A stretch of DNA of 64,000 bases, taken from the NCBI GenBank assembly GCA_964538625.1, contig CAZIGH010000015.1, positions 1 to 64,000 on the forward strand. The letters run 5' to 3'. A program made the position numbers and the translations under genes. This DNA is from JAEUHM01 sp964538625 (GTDB taxonomy: Bacteria; Verrucomicrobiota; Verrucomicrobiia; Verrucomicrobiales; Verrucomicrobiaceae). The stretch's first letter is position 1. Each line of letters starts with the position of its first letter. Of the stretch, positions 6,942-16,512 are shown piece after piece. The notes under the pieces are model-generated. The model had not been told where the DNA came from and did no database searches. It was given only the letters and a program-made list of their open reading frames with translations.

Positions 6942-8692
6942 AACACCTTACCTTCTTTTTCCTCCTCCTCGGCTTGGCCACCACCCTGCCTGGACAGGAA
7001 GTGAAAGTCACCCCGCTTGCCATCGGGTCCAGTGCGCCGGACTTCCGCCTCAAGGGTATCGATGACCGCACGCATCGTCTTAGCGAGTATGCCGGGGCGA
7101 AGCTGCTCATGGTCATCTTCATCAGCAATCACTGCCCTGCCTCGCAAGGCGTGGAGGGCAGGCTGAAAAAGCTCGTCTCGGATTTCAAAAGGGAGGGCCT
7201 GGCCGTGGTGGCCATCAACCCCAACAGCCCAGAAGGTTTGCGTCCAGACGAGCTGGGCTACTCGAAGTACAACGACGGTTTCGAGGACATGAAGAAGCAC
7301 GCGGCGGAGCAGGACTTCAACTTTCCCTACCTCTACGATGGCGAGACACAGGTCACCGCAAAGGCGTATGGCTGCCTGGCCACGCCACACGTTTTCCTCT
7401 TTGATCAGGAGAGGAAGCTCCGCTACCAGGGGCGCTTCGACGACTCACGCTACGCCGATGAAGGCTCCGTCACTTCTCCTGATGCAAGGAACGCCGTGGA
7501 AGCGCTGCTCGCCGGTACGGAAGTGCCGGTGACAACAACGAAGCCGCACGGTTGCTCCACGAAATGGCTTGAGAAAAAGGCCGCCGTGGCTGCTGATGAT
7601 GCCAAGTGGGAGAACGGCACGGTGGACGTGGAGCCCATCGACGCCGCAGGGGTGGCGAAGCTCCGTGCAAACGGCACACCGAAGTTTCGCCTATTCAACG
7701 TCTGGGCCACCTGGTGCGCACCCTGCGTGGAGGAGTTTCCCGAGCTGGTAAAGACCTCCCGCAAGTTTGGGCTGAGGGACTTTGAACTCATCACCATCAG
7801 CCTGGATGATCCCAAACGCAGCGCCGCAGTGAAGAAGTTCCTGGAGGAAAAGAATGCTATCCTGCCAGACAAGCTCAAGCCCACGCTCAAGAAAGAGGGC
7901 CGCACCACGAACCACTACCTCTACAACGGGAAGAATGACGACCTCATCGAGGCGCTGGACGCCGAGTGGCGCGGTCCTACACCCTATACCGTGCTGGTGG
8001 GACCGGATGGCAGTGTCATCAAGCGCTGGCACGAACCCATCTCAGATGGCGAGGCCTTGCGGAACGACATTCTCGAGGTGATGGGCCGCTTCTATGTTCC
8101 AGAGGGCCAGTCCGCCTACGCCCCCAAGGCCACGCCTCAAGATCTCTTCAATCAGGGAGTAGCGAACTTCATGGAGGGCAGAGCAAAAGAATCCGTGGCT
8201 GCCTTCGACAAACTCATCGAACTGGCGCCCGAGTACAAGCCGCAGCTCTGGCAGCGCGGTCTTGCGCTTTACTATGCAGGGAAGTTTCAGGAGGGGCGCG
8301 AGCAGTTCGAGGTGCACCAGACCGCCAACAGCAACGACGTGGAGAATGCCGCCTGGCACTTCCTGTGCGTGGCGAAACTGGAAGGCGTGGAGGCCGCCCG
8401 TAAGCACCTCATTGACATCACGGGAGACGGACGCATCCCCATGAAGGAGATCCAGCAGCTCTTCGCAGGAAAGGGCAGCGCCGAGGCAGTGCTGGCAGCC
8501 GCTTCACAAGGAAGTGAGAAAGCCCGGCGCAATCAGCTCTGCTATGCGCATCTGTATCTCGGCCTCTACCACGAAGCTCTTGGAGAAACCGACAAGGCAA
8601 GGGAGCACATCACACAAGCCGCACAAGCCTACGCCATGCAGCACTACATGGGTGAAGTCGCCCGCGTACACCAGAAGGTGCGGGGCTGGTGA
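6938..8692 (+). CDS. Exported double-thioredoxin protein with TPR-like C-terminus
   Basis: A 584-residue periplasmic protein with a clear signal peptide (KHLTFFFLLLGLATTLPGQ). The first thioredoxin-fold domain (about 24-195) is AhpC/TSA-like with a single active-site cysteine in NHCPAS. The second domain (about 225-385) is TlpA-like with a full redox motif in WATWCAPCVEEFPEL. Residues about 400-584 are helical with a TPR-like rhythm (NQGVANFMEGRAKESVAAFDKLIELAPEY). The arrangement suggests a periplasmic thiol oxidoreductase that docks on a partner through the TPR part. It is coupled to the Zn-ribbon gene upstream. Partner and substrate unknown. Confidence 0.88.
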   Translation: MKHLTFFFLLLGLATTLPGQEVKVTPLAIGSSAPDFRLKGIDDRTHRLSEYAGAKLLMVIFISNHCPASQGVEGRLKKLVSDFKREGLAVVAINPNSPEGLRPDELGYSKYNDGFEDMKKHAAEQDFNFPYLYDGETQVTAKAYGCLATPHVFLFDQERKLRYQGRFDDSRYADEGSVTSPDARNAVEALLAGTEVPVTTTKPHGCSTKWLEKKAAVAADDAKWENGTVDVEPIDAAGVAKLRANGTPKFRLFNVWATWCAPCVEEFPELVKTSRKFGLRDFELITISLDDPKRSAAVKKFLEEKNAILPDKLKPTLKKEGRTTNHYLYNGKNDDLIEALDAEWRGPTPYTVLVGPDGSVIKRWHEPISDGEALRNDILEVMGRFYVPEGQSAYAPKATPQDLFNQGVANFMEGRAKESVAAFDKLIELAPEYKPQLWQRGLALYYAGKFQEGREQFEVHQTANSNDVENAAWHFLCVAKLEGVEAARKHLIDITGDGRIPMKEIQQLFAGKGSAEAVLAAASQGSEKARRNQLCYAHLYLGLYHEALGETDKAREHITQAAQAYAMQHYMGEVARVHQKVRGW

Positions 8693-8713
8693 CCGCCGCC
8701 CACCAAGTGCCGC

Positions 8714-9592
8714 TTAGTGCAACCTGAGTTTCTTCACCAGCAGCGCTTCCGCTTCATCCGGCGTCAGTGGCTTATGCGTGACCTCGCAGTTGGGTAGGCC
8801 GTCTTTAAGTTTGGCCACATCTTCTGCGGAGATGGCGCTCATCTCTATCTTGAGCTTCTTGAGATTCGGAAGCGCTTGGAGGTGGGGGAGAACGGCTGAC
8901 GTAAGGCGCATCTCAGTGAGTTCCAGTGACTGAAGTGTTTGGATTTTGGCCACGGTGACCAGGGTGGACTCATCCAGACTCGCCGGGGAATCTTTGCCCC
9001 ACTCCGGAAGGCGCTGCCCCAGGCGGAGGATGGCCAGCTGGGGCAGCTTCAGCAAATAGGCATTGCCGGCTTGGGTCTGCGCTGTGTGCCAGGTCCGGAA
9101 CTCTTTGAGTTGCGTTAGTTGGGCAATGGCCTCCATGGCTTTATCTCCCGTGCTGCTTCCGGCAAAGGTGAGCTTCTCCAACTGCGGCAGCGCTTTCAAG
9201 TGGGCCAGGCCGCTGCCAGTGAAGATAGGATTGCGAAACGCGGGATGAAACAGTGAGAGCGACTTAAGCTTGGTGAATGCAGTGAAGTGTTTGAATCCTT
9301 CATCACTGACCTGCATGCCATCAATACTCAGACGCTCCAGATTGGTTAGGCCACTGAGAAGGGAGAGGGTCTCATCCGTGATCGTTTTGCCGCTGATGGT
9401 GAGATCCGTGATGGCAGTGAAGCTGCCGAGTGTGCGGAAGTCTGCCAGGGTGAAGCTCTCACACTTCACCTGCACGCGCATGGTGCCTCCGGCAGTCTCG
9501 TTGATGCTTGCGCCGAGCTTGGTCAGCGCGGTGTCATCTGCAGCCGCCGCTGCGATGGGAAGGAGGAGGAGCAGAGTGAGGAGGGCGTTCAT
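8714..9592 (-). CDS. Secreted leucine-rich repeat protein
   Basis: A 292-residue protein with a signal peptide (NALLTLLLLLPIAAAAA) and about eight leucine-rich repeats of the cysteine-free type common in planctomycetes and verrucomicrobia, for example LTNLERLSIDGMQVSDEGFKHF. No catalytic domain is seen; the role is probably protein-protein contact in the periplasm. It is the last gene of a three-gene minus-strand operon, overlapping the DUF1592 gene by ATGA, and it converges with the thioredoxin gene, leaving 21 bp between stops. Confidence 0.85.
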   Translation of the reverse strand: MNALLTLLLLLPIAAAAADDTALTKLGASINETAGGTMRVQVKCESFTLADFRTLGSFTAITDLTISGKTITDETLSLLSGLTNLERLSIDGMQVSDEGFKHFTAFTKLKSLSLFHPAFRNPIFTGSGLAHLKALPQLEKLTFAGSSTGDKAMEAIAQLTQLKEFRTWHTAQTQAGNAYLLKLPQLAILRLGQRLPEWGKDSPASLDESTLVTVAKIQTLQSLELTEMRLTSAVLPHLQALPNLKKLKIEMSAISAEDVAKLKDGLPNCEVTHKPLTPDEAEALLVKKLRLH

Positions 9593-11976
9593 CGGTTTCG
9601 GAAAATGTCGCTTTGGATAACGGCGTGGACGAGGTCCCTCATGCCATGGCCGCTGCTGCGGAGTGCCGTAACGATGCGCTGGATTTCCGCACGGTCGGAA
9701 AAGCCCATCTCACGCCCGCAGGCAAAGGTGAGGAGTTTTTCCACGACGCAGCGCACGACACGCTCCTTGTCCTGGAGGAGGAGCTTCTGGAACCCCTGCA
9801 TGTCAGTAAAGCTGCCGCGCCCCACAAGCTCACCACTGGCATCCACGGGCGGGCCAAGGCGGTAGTTCACACGCCGCCCATCGATGCTGAGGTCCACTTT
9901 ATCCCCTTTCTCGATGCTGCGGAAGCGCTCTCGCCAGCCGCCAATGACGTCATAATTCTCCATGGCGAATCCCGGTGGGTCGATGATGCGATGGCAGCCG
10001 TTGCAGCTGTCCATGCTGCGGTGCTTGTCCAGCAACTCGCGCAATGTGGTGGCTCCACGGATGTCTGGCTCTACGCCAGGAGTGCCTGGTGGTGGTGGCG
10101 GTGCCTCCTGGCCAAGAAGCCTGTCGAGCACCCATACGCCGCGCAACACCGGCGAGGTGTTGGTGCCGTTGGCAGAGACTTTCAGGACGCTCGCATGAGT
10201 CATGATGCCGCCGCGCCGTGAGTCCGGAGGTAGGTTGACTTTGCGAACTTCCAAACCGCTAACGCCCGGGATGCCATAGTGCCTCGCAAGGCGGCTGTTG
10301 AGCATGGCGAAATCACTGTAGATGAGATTTCCCACATCCAGGTTGTCCTTTATGAGAGTGGTGATGAAGCTGCGCGTCTCTCGGAGCATAGAGTGAAGAA
10401 GCAACTCATCATACTCAGGGTAGAGCTGCTTGTCCGGCGTGGTGAACTCGATCTCCCGCAGGTTCAACCAGCCGTCTGTAAAGTCGGCCACCATGCGTTC
10501 CAGTGCCGGGCCACTCAGCAGGCGTTCAGACTGCGCCTTGAGCACCTCGGGCTGGCCGACGCTGGCTGTCAGCAGCTCAGCATCTGGAGCGCTACGGGTG
10601 AGGAAGTAACTCAGTCTGGTGGCGAGTTGGCCGTTCGCCAGCCTACCTTGAGGCTCCTTCAGAAACAGAAACTCGGGAGAACAAAGGACCGCCACGGCGG
10701 CCGTGCGCATGGAGGCGAGGAAGCCCTCGCCCAGCGCCAGTTGCTCATCAAAGAGCCGGAAGTAAGGCTCACACTCTTCTGGTGTCACAGGTCGGCGGAA
10801 GGCGGCGGAAATGAAAGTGGGTAGCAGCCTCCTGGCTTCGCCAGACGGGTCCGCACATTCGGCAGTGAAGACGGGTTTGTAACCACGCTCTTTGCGTTTC
10901 CACGGCTGTTTGGGCATGACCTCGATCACGGGTGCGTCACCGAGGAGCATGGTCTTTCCACGCGGCGGCCAGTCCTTGATGAGTGGTCCCTCCACCTCCA
11001 CTGACAGCAAGGCGAAACCCTCTCCCGGGTAGTTGGACGGACCATCCTTGATAGGTGAGCGTCCGCTGGGACCATTGAGCCCCTGGGGGCTGAGCTTCAC
11101 TCCCTGGCCAGCTTTAAGAGGCACCACCACTTCCACCTCCCCCGGCTTGCCTGCGGGTAGTTCGTGAAAGCTGTGCGTTACAAAGTCGGCACTGCGAAAG
11201 TCAAAAGTACCTGTGATGACGGCGAAGACGACCGGCTCGTCGATTTGATAACCGTATCCGCGAATCCTCAGTTTGTAATCCCCTGCCACAGGCACCTTCA
11301 TGCCCCAGAGTTGCGTACCGGGAAAACCGCCTTCATTGAAGACGACGATGGCACCGTCCGGCCGCTTCAGCCAGTGCTTGCCTATGGCATCCTTGTTGCG
11401 TTCGTGCTCAAAGCTGTACGTCTCCCGTAGGAGTTCCGGCTTTTCCCCGGCATGTAGAGCGGCGTTGAGCGCCAGTTCAGCGGCTTCCATGTAGCGCTGC
11501 ATCTGAATGCCGGAGATGGAGAGCGCCTCGCCCACCGTGTCGAATCCATGAGCACGTCCGTCTTCCGGCAGCAGCTCTGCCACGCTCACCCGCACACCGA
11601 GCAGATCATTGAGCGTGTTTTGATACTCATTGCGGTTGAGCCGACGGAGCACCGTGCCTTTTTGCACCTCGTGCTTGGCGGACAAATCTTTCCCCAGCGC
11701 GGCCATGAACTCCTTTATCTCTGCGGCTGCGGGGCGCTCTCGTTTCTCTGGCGGCATTTCGCCCGAAACCACGCGGTCGTAAACACGCACCCACTTTTTA
11801 TGAGCAGCCGCATCCGCCGCATCCGTGGAGAGAGAGGTCAGGTCCAGGCCGCCCTTTTTCACGTCAGCGTCATGACAGTCCATGCAGTGCGCATCCAGAA
11901 AGGGCTGAATCTCAGGCAGCGCGGCCTGTGCGCCACCAGCCAGCAGTAGGCAAGCAAACCACCGTCTCATGCTCAA
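9589..11976 (-). CDS. DUF1592/DUF1588/DUF1585 planctomycete-type cytochrome c protein
   Basis: A 795-residue exported protein. After the signal peptide (FACLLLAGGAQA) comes a planctomycete cytochrome c-like domain with one haem motif in DAHCMDCHD (about 28-36). The long multi-domain body follows, with the family order DUF1587 (RLNRNEYQNTLNDLLGV), a carbohydrate-binding-like middle (DYKLRIRGYGYQ), DUF1595, DUF1592 (PEFLFL...RLSYFLTRSAPDAEL), DUF1588 (RRGGIMTHASVLKVSANGTNTSPVLRG, in pieces) and DUF1585 at the end (VDASGEL...). A second CNGCH motif lies in the DUF1588/1585 part. Such proteins are abundant in Planctomycetes and Verrucomicrobia and pair with DUF1552 proteins; their reaction is not established. 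Confidence 0.94.
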   Translation of the reverse strand: MSMRRWFACLLLAGGAQAALPEIQPFLDAHCMDCHDADVKKGGLDLTSLSTDAADAAAHKKWVRVYDRVVSGEMPPEKRERPAAAEIKEFMAALGKDLSAKHEVQKGTVLRRLNRNEYQNTLNDLLGVRVSVAELLPEDGRAHGFDTVGEALSISGIQMQRYMEAAELALNAALHAGEKPELLRETYSFEHERNKDAIGKHWLKRPDGAIVVFNEGGFPGTQLWGMKVPVAGDYKLRIRGYGYQIDEPVVFAVITGTFDFRSADFVTHSFHELPAGKPGEVEVVVPLKAGQGVKLSPQGLNGPSGRSPIKDGPSNYPGEGFALLSVEVEGPLIKDWPPRGKTMLLGDAPVIEVMPKQPWKRKERGYKPVFTAECADPSGEARRLLPTFISAAFRRPVTPEECEPYFRLFDEQLALGEGFLASMRTAAVAVLCSPEFLFLKEPQGRLANGQLATRLSYFLTRSAPDAELLTASVGQPEVLKAQSERLLSGPALERMVADFTDGWLNLREIEFTTPDKQLYPEYDELLLHSMLRETRSFITTLIKDNLDVGNLIYSDFAMLNSRLARHYGIPGVSGLEVRKVNLPPDSRRGGIMTHASVLKVSANGTNTSPVLRGVWVLDRLLGQEAPPPPPGTPGVEPDIRGATTLRELLDKHRSMDSCNGCHRIIDPPGFAMENYDVIGGWRERFRSIEKGDKVDLSIDGRRVNYRLGPPVDASGELVGRGSFTDMQGFQKLLLQDKERVVRCVVEKLLTFACGREMGFSDRAEIQRIVTALRSSGHGMRDLVHAVIQSDIFRNR

Positions 11977-13244
11977 GCTTGATTCAAATCCAGAACGCCG
12001 GTGCTGAAACCGAAGCGCTCGGTCTCCACACCCATGCGCTGCGCCAGAGAGACAAAGAGGTTGGAGAAGACGTGCTTCTCTGGGTCAAACGAGATGTGAC
12101 GTCCGTGTTTGTAACCACCACCTGCAACCAACAAAGGTAGATTCGTGGTATGGTGGGCGCTGGCGTTTCCGAGATTGGAGCCGAACAAGACCGCCGTGCT
12201 GTCCAGCAGTCCTCTGCTCTTCAGCTTGCCCAAGAAGTCCGCAAACGCCGTGAACTCGGCCAGCTCGATCACTTTCAACTCCTCGATCTTCGCTTCATCT
12301 TGACCGTGGTGGGAGAGATTGTGCCAGTCGTTGCGCACACCTTCGATCTCAGGTACTGCATTCATGCCGTTGAGCCGCAGGGTGATGGTGCGCGTGGAGT
12401 CCGTCTGAAGCGCGAGCAGGATGAGGTCTTGCATGAGCTTCATTTTACCTATCGCATCCGTGCGGCTTTGGATGTCCGTGGGCGGCTTGGCCTCCACTTG
12501 CGGCTTGGGCTTCTGTGCCCACTCTTCGTTCTGCACGAGTCGGGTCTCCAGATCGCGAACGGCCGAGAAGTATTCGTCCAGCTTCTCCTGGTCGCGTTTG
12601 CCCAGCTCACCTTGCAACTTTTTTGCCTGGCCCATCACGGTGTCCAGCACGCTGCGTCCGCGCTTGAGGCCCTTCACTTGCGCGGTGACCTCCTCAGGCG
12701 TTCCGTTGACGAACAACTGCTGAAAGGCACGTGCTGGGGAACTCTCGGCTGGAAGCGCCACACCGCTGGCCGACCATGAAAGCGATTCACTGCCCGTGCC
12801 AAGCACCAGGCTTGGGAACCGGGTCTGTGAGCCGATGTGTTCAGCGATGAGTTGATCAATCGAGATGCTGTTCTTGAACCCCGCCAGCCCAGGATGTTTG
12901 GCGGAAGTCAGCCAGGTCATCTCCGAGGTATGCCCATTCGCCCCGTTCTGCTCCATGTGCTGCAGGCCAGAGAGAACCGAGAAGTCGCCGCGCAAGTCCT
13001 TGAGAGGCTCCAGGTAGGGAGTCAGCGTGTAGTCCGCTCCCGTTTCCTTGGGGAACAAGAACGGCGTGTGAAAGCCTAGCGTAGCACACATGGCCAGGAA
13101 GCGAGGTGGCGGCTGTGCCACCGCAGCTTGCGCCCGGGTGGCGAATGCCGGTACCATGGCCTCCAGAAAAGGCAGGCTCAAAAACGTGCCGGCCCCCCTC
13201 AAAAAGGCCCGGCGATGCAGGTAACGTTTGCAGGCAATGTTCAT
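11973..13244 (-). CDS. DUF1552 protein (Tat-exported)
   Basis: A 423-residue protein of the DUF1552 family, which belongs to the alkaline-phosphatase-like DUF1501/DUF1552 group and almost always neighbours a DUF1592 cytochrome gene. The N-terminus has a twin-arginine leader (HRRAFLRGAGTFLSLPFLEAM). Later blocks typical of the family include HTSEMTWLTS, GVRNDWHNLSHHG and LLVAGGGYKHGRH. I set the start at MNIACKRYLHRRAFLRG, so that the Tat motif is near the N-terminus; the longer frame adds 38 implausible residues. It is the first gene of the operon and overlaps the DUF1592 gene by ATGA. Function unknown. Confidence 0.92.
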   Translation of the reverse strand: MNIACKRYLHRRAFLRGAGTFLSLPFLEAMVPAFATRAQAAVAQPPPRFLAMCATLGFHTPFLFPKETGADYTLTPYLEPLKDLRGDFSVLSGLQHMEQNGANGHTSEMTWLTSAKHPGLAGFKNSISIDQLIAEHIGSQTRFPSLVLGTGSESLSWSASGVALPAESSPARAFQQLFVNGTPEEVTAQVKGLKRGRSVLDTVMGQAKKLQGELGKRDQEKLDEYFSAVRDLETRLVQNEEWAQKPKPQVEAKPPTDIQSRTDAIGKMKLMQDLILLALQTDSTRTITLRLNGMNAVPEIEGVRNDWHNLSHHGQDEAKIEELKVIELAEFTAFADFLGKLKSRGLLDSTAVLFGSNLGNASAHHTTNLPLLVAGGGYKHGRHISFDPEKHVFSNLFVSLAQRMGVETERFGFSTGVLDLNQA

Positions 13245-13387
13245 GTTGGACGCAGTAACGAAGCTGACTTGGAGAGTCTGACACGGATTCCAAAAATGGG
13301 GGGCAGACCGGGCGCGGAAAAATAATCGGAAAAAGTGTGCAGTAAATCGGGCCGCCATGCACTGGACTTTTAGAAGCCATTTTGCTC

Positions 13388-14497
13388 ATGAACACGCACC
13401 ACACCCCTTCCAGTTCACCCATCCGAAAGTTTGCCGGGCCCAGCGAGGCCTACCAGATGGTTCGGACCTTCCTCAACATTGCACAGCGCAGCCCGCAAAT
13501 AGGCCACCCCTCACCGAGTTTCTTTACCACCGGTCCCGCCGGTTGTGGGAAGGCGGCTCTCTTCCACGTTCTGGCGGCTGAACTCGGCGTACCCGTGGTG
13601 GAGCTGGACCCGCTGGACTATCTTCCGGCCTTGGGTGGAGCCGTGCCGCGGAGGATCGACGACGCCGTCTCCGAGTTCTGCGGCGAGTTGCAGGAAATCG
13701 ATCCCAAGCGCTGGTTGGGCATCATCCTCATGCGCGGGATTGATCGTCTGGCACGTGCGGGCGAGGTGGGCGCACTCCTCCAAGCCAACCTGGCTTCGCT
13801 CCTCCGGAGGGAAAGCTTCCGCACGTTTCACCAGGGCCAGATGGTGGAGGTCAATCCGGCGTCGCAAATCACCTTCGTTTTTACCTCTTCGCTGCCGGAC
13901 TTCACCACGAACAGGCAGATGGGGTTCATGGGCCAGGACGGCCCTCAAACAATCTCCATCGGCCATGAGAAGCCCACTGACGAGGCGCTGGTCACTTACG
14001 GTTTCACCCACACGTTTCTAGACGCGGTGAAGCTGAAAATACACCTGCCGGCACTCACTCGGGAGACGCTGGGGGAGGTCATGCGCGGTCCGGACTTCGC
14101 CACCCGCGCCATCCGCTTCGCCCAGACCGCACTGGGCATCAAACTGGAGTTCACTCCATGCGCCTTGGAGGAGATCGCCAGCCAGGCGCTCGATTTGGGT
14201 CGTAACGCCCACAGTCTGGAAAACGTCACTTACCAGATCATCCAGAACGTGGCCCTCCAGAGGCAGCAGACCTTTCCGGGCATCGATACCAAGATCACGG
14301 TCAACGCCGCCACCGTGAAAGGGGGAGCGGCAGCAGCCATCGAACCCTGTCATATCCCGCCGCTACCAGAACTCAGCCGCAGCACATCCACGCCCGTCCC
14401 CAGCACCCGCACCCTGCGCCGCACGGCGCGTGGTGCCGGCTCATCGCCCGAAACGCGGCTCGCCAACGCCAACGACCTCAAACGCTGGACACTCTGA
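13388..14497 (+). CDS. ClpX-like AAA+ protein with eroded catalytic motifs
   Basis: A 369-residue AAA+ protein whose order of blocks follows ClpX: P-loop, YxGxxVxxxI-like stretch (LGGAVPRRIDDAV), Walker B site, a loop ending in an NPAS-x-ITFVFTSSLPDF segment (ClpX: DTSxILFIxGGAF), a YGFTHTFLDAVKLKIHLPALT segment (ClpX: FGLIPEFIGR...L), and a C-terminal helical lid (LEFTPCALEEIASQAL). The N-terminal zinc domain of ClpX is missing. The P-loop reads GPAGCGKA, with Ala in place of Thr/Ser after Lys. The Walker B acids are gone (GIILMRGID where ClpX has IDEID), and the sensor/finger Arg of PEFIGR is replaced by FLDAV. It may bind but not hydrolyse ATP. It heads the four-gene cassette. Confidence 0.8.
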   Translation: MNTHHTPSSSPIRKFAGPSEAYQMVRTFLNIAQRSPQIGHPSPSFFTTGPAGCGKAALFHVLAAELGVPVVELDPLDYLPALGGAVPRRIDDAVSEFCGELQEIDPKRWLGIILMRGIDRLARAGEVGALLQANLASLLRRESFRTFHQGQMVEVNPASQITFVFTSSLPDFTTNRQMGFMGQDGPQTISIGHEKPTDEALVTYGFTHTFLDAVKLKIHLPALTRETLGEVMRGPDFATRAIRFAQTALGIKLEFTPCALEEIASQALDLGRNAHSLENVTYQIIQNVALQRQQTFPGIDTKITVNAATVKGGAAAAIEPCHIPPLPELSRSTSTPVPSTRTLRRTARGAGSSPETRLANANDLKRWTL

Positions 14498-14545
14498 GCC
14501 CCAAAGGCTGTCGCTCCACCAAAAGACCCACAACCCACCACACCC

Positions 14546-16444
14546 ATGAAAAAGCGATCCAAAAAATCCACCAAACCAGCTTCCAAACCCATCCGACCCT
14601 GGGAAGCGCCACCCTTGCTCATTCCCGGCTTCACGCCGCTTGCCGAACTCAATGAGGATGGCTCGCTCGTCGGACCACTGCCCATGACCACACTGCGTCT
14701 GCCATGGGAGGAATGCCTTCGACACACCCTTGTGACGGGCAAGACAGGCTCCGGAAAAACCATGCGGTTCATGCTACGAAGCATCTTCGCCGCCATCAGA
14801 AATGTGGACATGTCACTCGTAGTGATCGATGCCCAACGCAGCGAGGAGCAGCGCATCATCCGCTACGCCCAGCACGTCCGCGGAAAGAACGCCCGCATTG
14901 TCCGTCTTAACTGGCTGGACCCCGTGCACTCCACGCATTACTGGAACTGTCTGGATGGCATCACGCGCCGTGCCGACGCTTACGATCTGGCCAGCAGTCT
15001 CACCGCGTCAATGGGGCAGCACATTGGGGGCGACAGCCTTTACTTCCGACATCAGGCCACACAGCTCCTCTCCGCCATCTTTCGTGCCATGGCCAAAGAA
15101 GGCAACGCGAGTCTCGGAGAGGCAAGGCGGCTGCTGGATGCTGGCTCATTCGAGATGCGCAGCTTGGCTGAGCGCACCAACGTGCCGGAACTCAAGCGCT
15201 TTGCCACAGAACTGGATGCCGGCAATCGGAACACCGAGACCAGCGTGGCCGAAGCCTCCAACCACCTCATTGCCCTCTGTGATGAGCGCATCATCCAGAC
15301 CACTAGCAGCTCGGAGCTGAAGTTCGACATGCTTGCTGAGGAACCTACCGTGCTCATCCTCAGCCTGGATGAAGAGGCTGTGGACCGGGTCAGACCTCTC
15401 ACCAACGCCTTCCTTCATCGCCTCATGGCCTGGATCATCTCCGCTGGTCGTGCTGCCGGAGGCCCCCTTCCCCGCCCGCTCGGCATTTTCATCGATGAGT
15501 TCGCCTCTGCGGTGGGGCGCCTGCCGGACTTTGAACGCCGCGCTCACACCCTGCGCAAGCGCAACGCCGCCATCTTTGCCGCCATCCAATCCTCTGAGCA
15601 AATCAGCGCCGAATACCGGGAGGCAGCGTCGTCAGTCATGGCCGCCTTCAACCACCGCATCCTCATTCCTCCTGTGGCAGAACAAGATGCCGCTGCTGCC
15701 AGCTCACTCACTGGAATGATCCAGGCGGAGAACGTCACCGTCAACTCCACCGGGTCCGCCTTGAACATCTCCCCGCTGCACCGTCCTCTGCTGCTCCCCC
15801 AGGAGATCGCTTCACCCGTACGGGATGATGAGCTGGGACCGCGCATCACTTTCCTCTTCGCCGACACGCCGCCGTTTCAAGGCTGGTTGAAAGCGGCCTA
15901 TGAAGTGGATGATGAAAAACCCTGGCTGGATGACGACGGTGACTTGCCCCTGCCTAGACGTGAGCCCCCGGACCTGGACGGCGGCGGTTCAAGCGCCTCA
16001 GCCGCAGGCGAGCTACGGCCCGGCATCACCAACACCGCCGGCTGGACGGTGGAAGCCATTGATGACCTCCTGAAGCAAACCAAAGCCCGCATCGGGTGGG
16101 ATGAAACGACCGGCTCCGCCCGCAAGTGGTGGGAGGCTTTTGAGAGTGAGAATCAGTCGCGTCGGAACTTGATTCTTCAGCTCGCTGAAGAGCTCAAGGT
16201 ACGTTCCGCCACCATCACGGAGTTCTTCCTCGCCTACGTGTACTCCAACACAGACAACATCCAGGCCAACCTCCACTACCTGGACTACACTAGGCTGAAG
16301 AAGAGCAGCGAGGCGGAAAAAGCCGCTGCACAGCGTCAGGAAGAGTCCCGTAAAAAGGCAGCCGAAACGGAGGAGTCCAAATCATCGGATGACGATGATG
16401 ACGACACTTGGAAAACGTTTCTTAAATCGCTCGACGACGACTGA
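14546..16444 (+). CDS. VirD4/TraG/TraD-like motor ATPase, soluble form
   Basis: A 632-residue P-loop ATPase of the VirD4/TraD coupling-protein superfamily. Residues 60-75 hold a perfect Walker A (VTGKTGSGKT), 312-320 a Walker B (LGIFIDEFA), and 340-352 the sensor-like stretch AAIFAAIQSSEQI, as in the TraM-recognition part of TraD (AQ.xxQI). Unlike VirD4 and TraG it has no N-terminal transmembrane helices, and its C-terminus is a charged helical region ending in an Asp-rich tail (SSDDDDDDTWK). No relaxase, VirB or Tra gene is nearby. It lies 48 bp after the ClpX-like gene. It may pump or remodel nucleic acid or protein inside the cell; a role in conjugation looks unlikely. Confidence 0.85.
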   Translation: MKKRSKKSTKPASKPIRPWEAPPLLIPGFTPLAELNEDGSLVGPLPMTTLRLPWEECLRHTLVTGKTGSGKTMRFMLRSIFAAIRNVDMSLVVIDAQRSEEQRIIRYAQHVRGKNARIVRLNWLDPVHSTHYWNCLDGITRRADAYDLASSLTASMGQHIGGDSLYFRHQATQLLSAIFRAMAKEGNASLGEARRLLDAGSFEMRSLAERTNVPELKRFATELDAGNRNTETSVAEASNHLIALCDERIIQTTSSSELKFDMLAEEPTVLILSLDEEAVDRVRPLTNAFLHRLMAWIISAGRAAGGPLPRPLGIFIDEFASAVGRLPDFERRAHTLRKRNAAIFAAIQSSEQISAEYREAASSVMAAFNHRILIPPVAEQDAAAASSLTGMIQAENVTVNSTGSALNISPLHRPLLLPQEIASPVRDDELGPRITFLFADTPPFQGWLKAAYEVDDEKPWLDDDGDLPLPRREPPDLDGGGSSASAAGELRPGITNTAGWTVEAIDDLLKQTKARIGWDETTGSARKWWEAFESENQSRRNLILQLAEELKVRSATITEFFLAYVYSNTDNIQANLHYLDYTRLKKSSEAEKAAAQRQEESRKKAAETEESKSSDDDDDDTWKTFLKSLDDD

Positions 16445-16512
16445 CGAGCATGCCTCACCGCCGGAAAACCTTTTGCCAAACACCCCGTCCAACGATTACC
16501 ATCCACCCAGCC

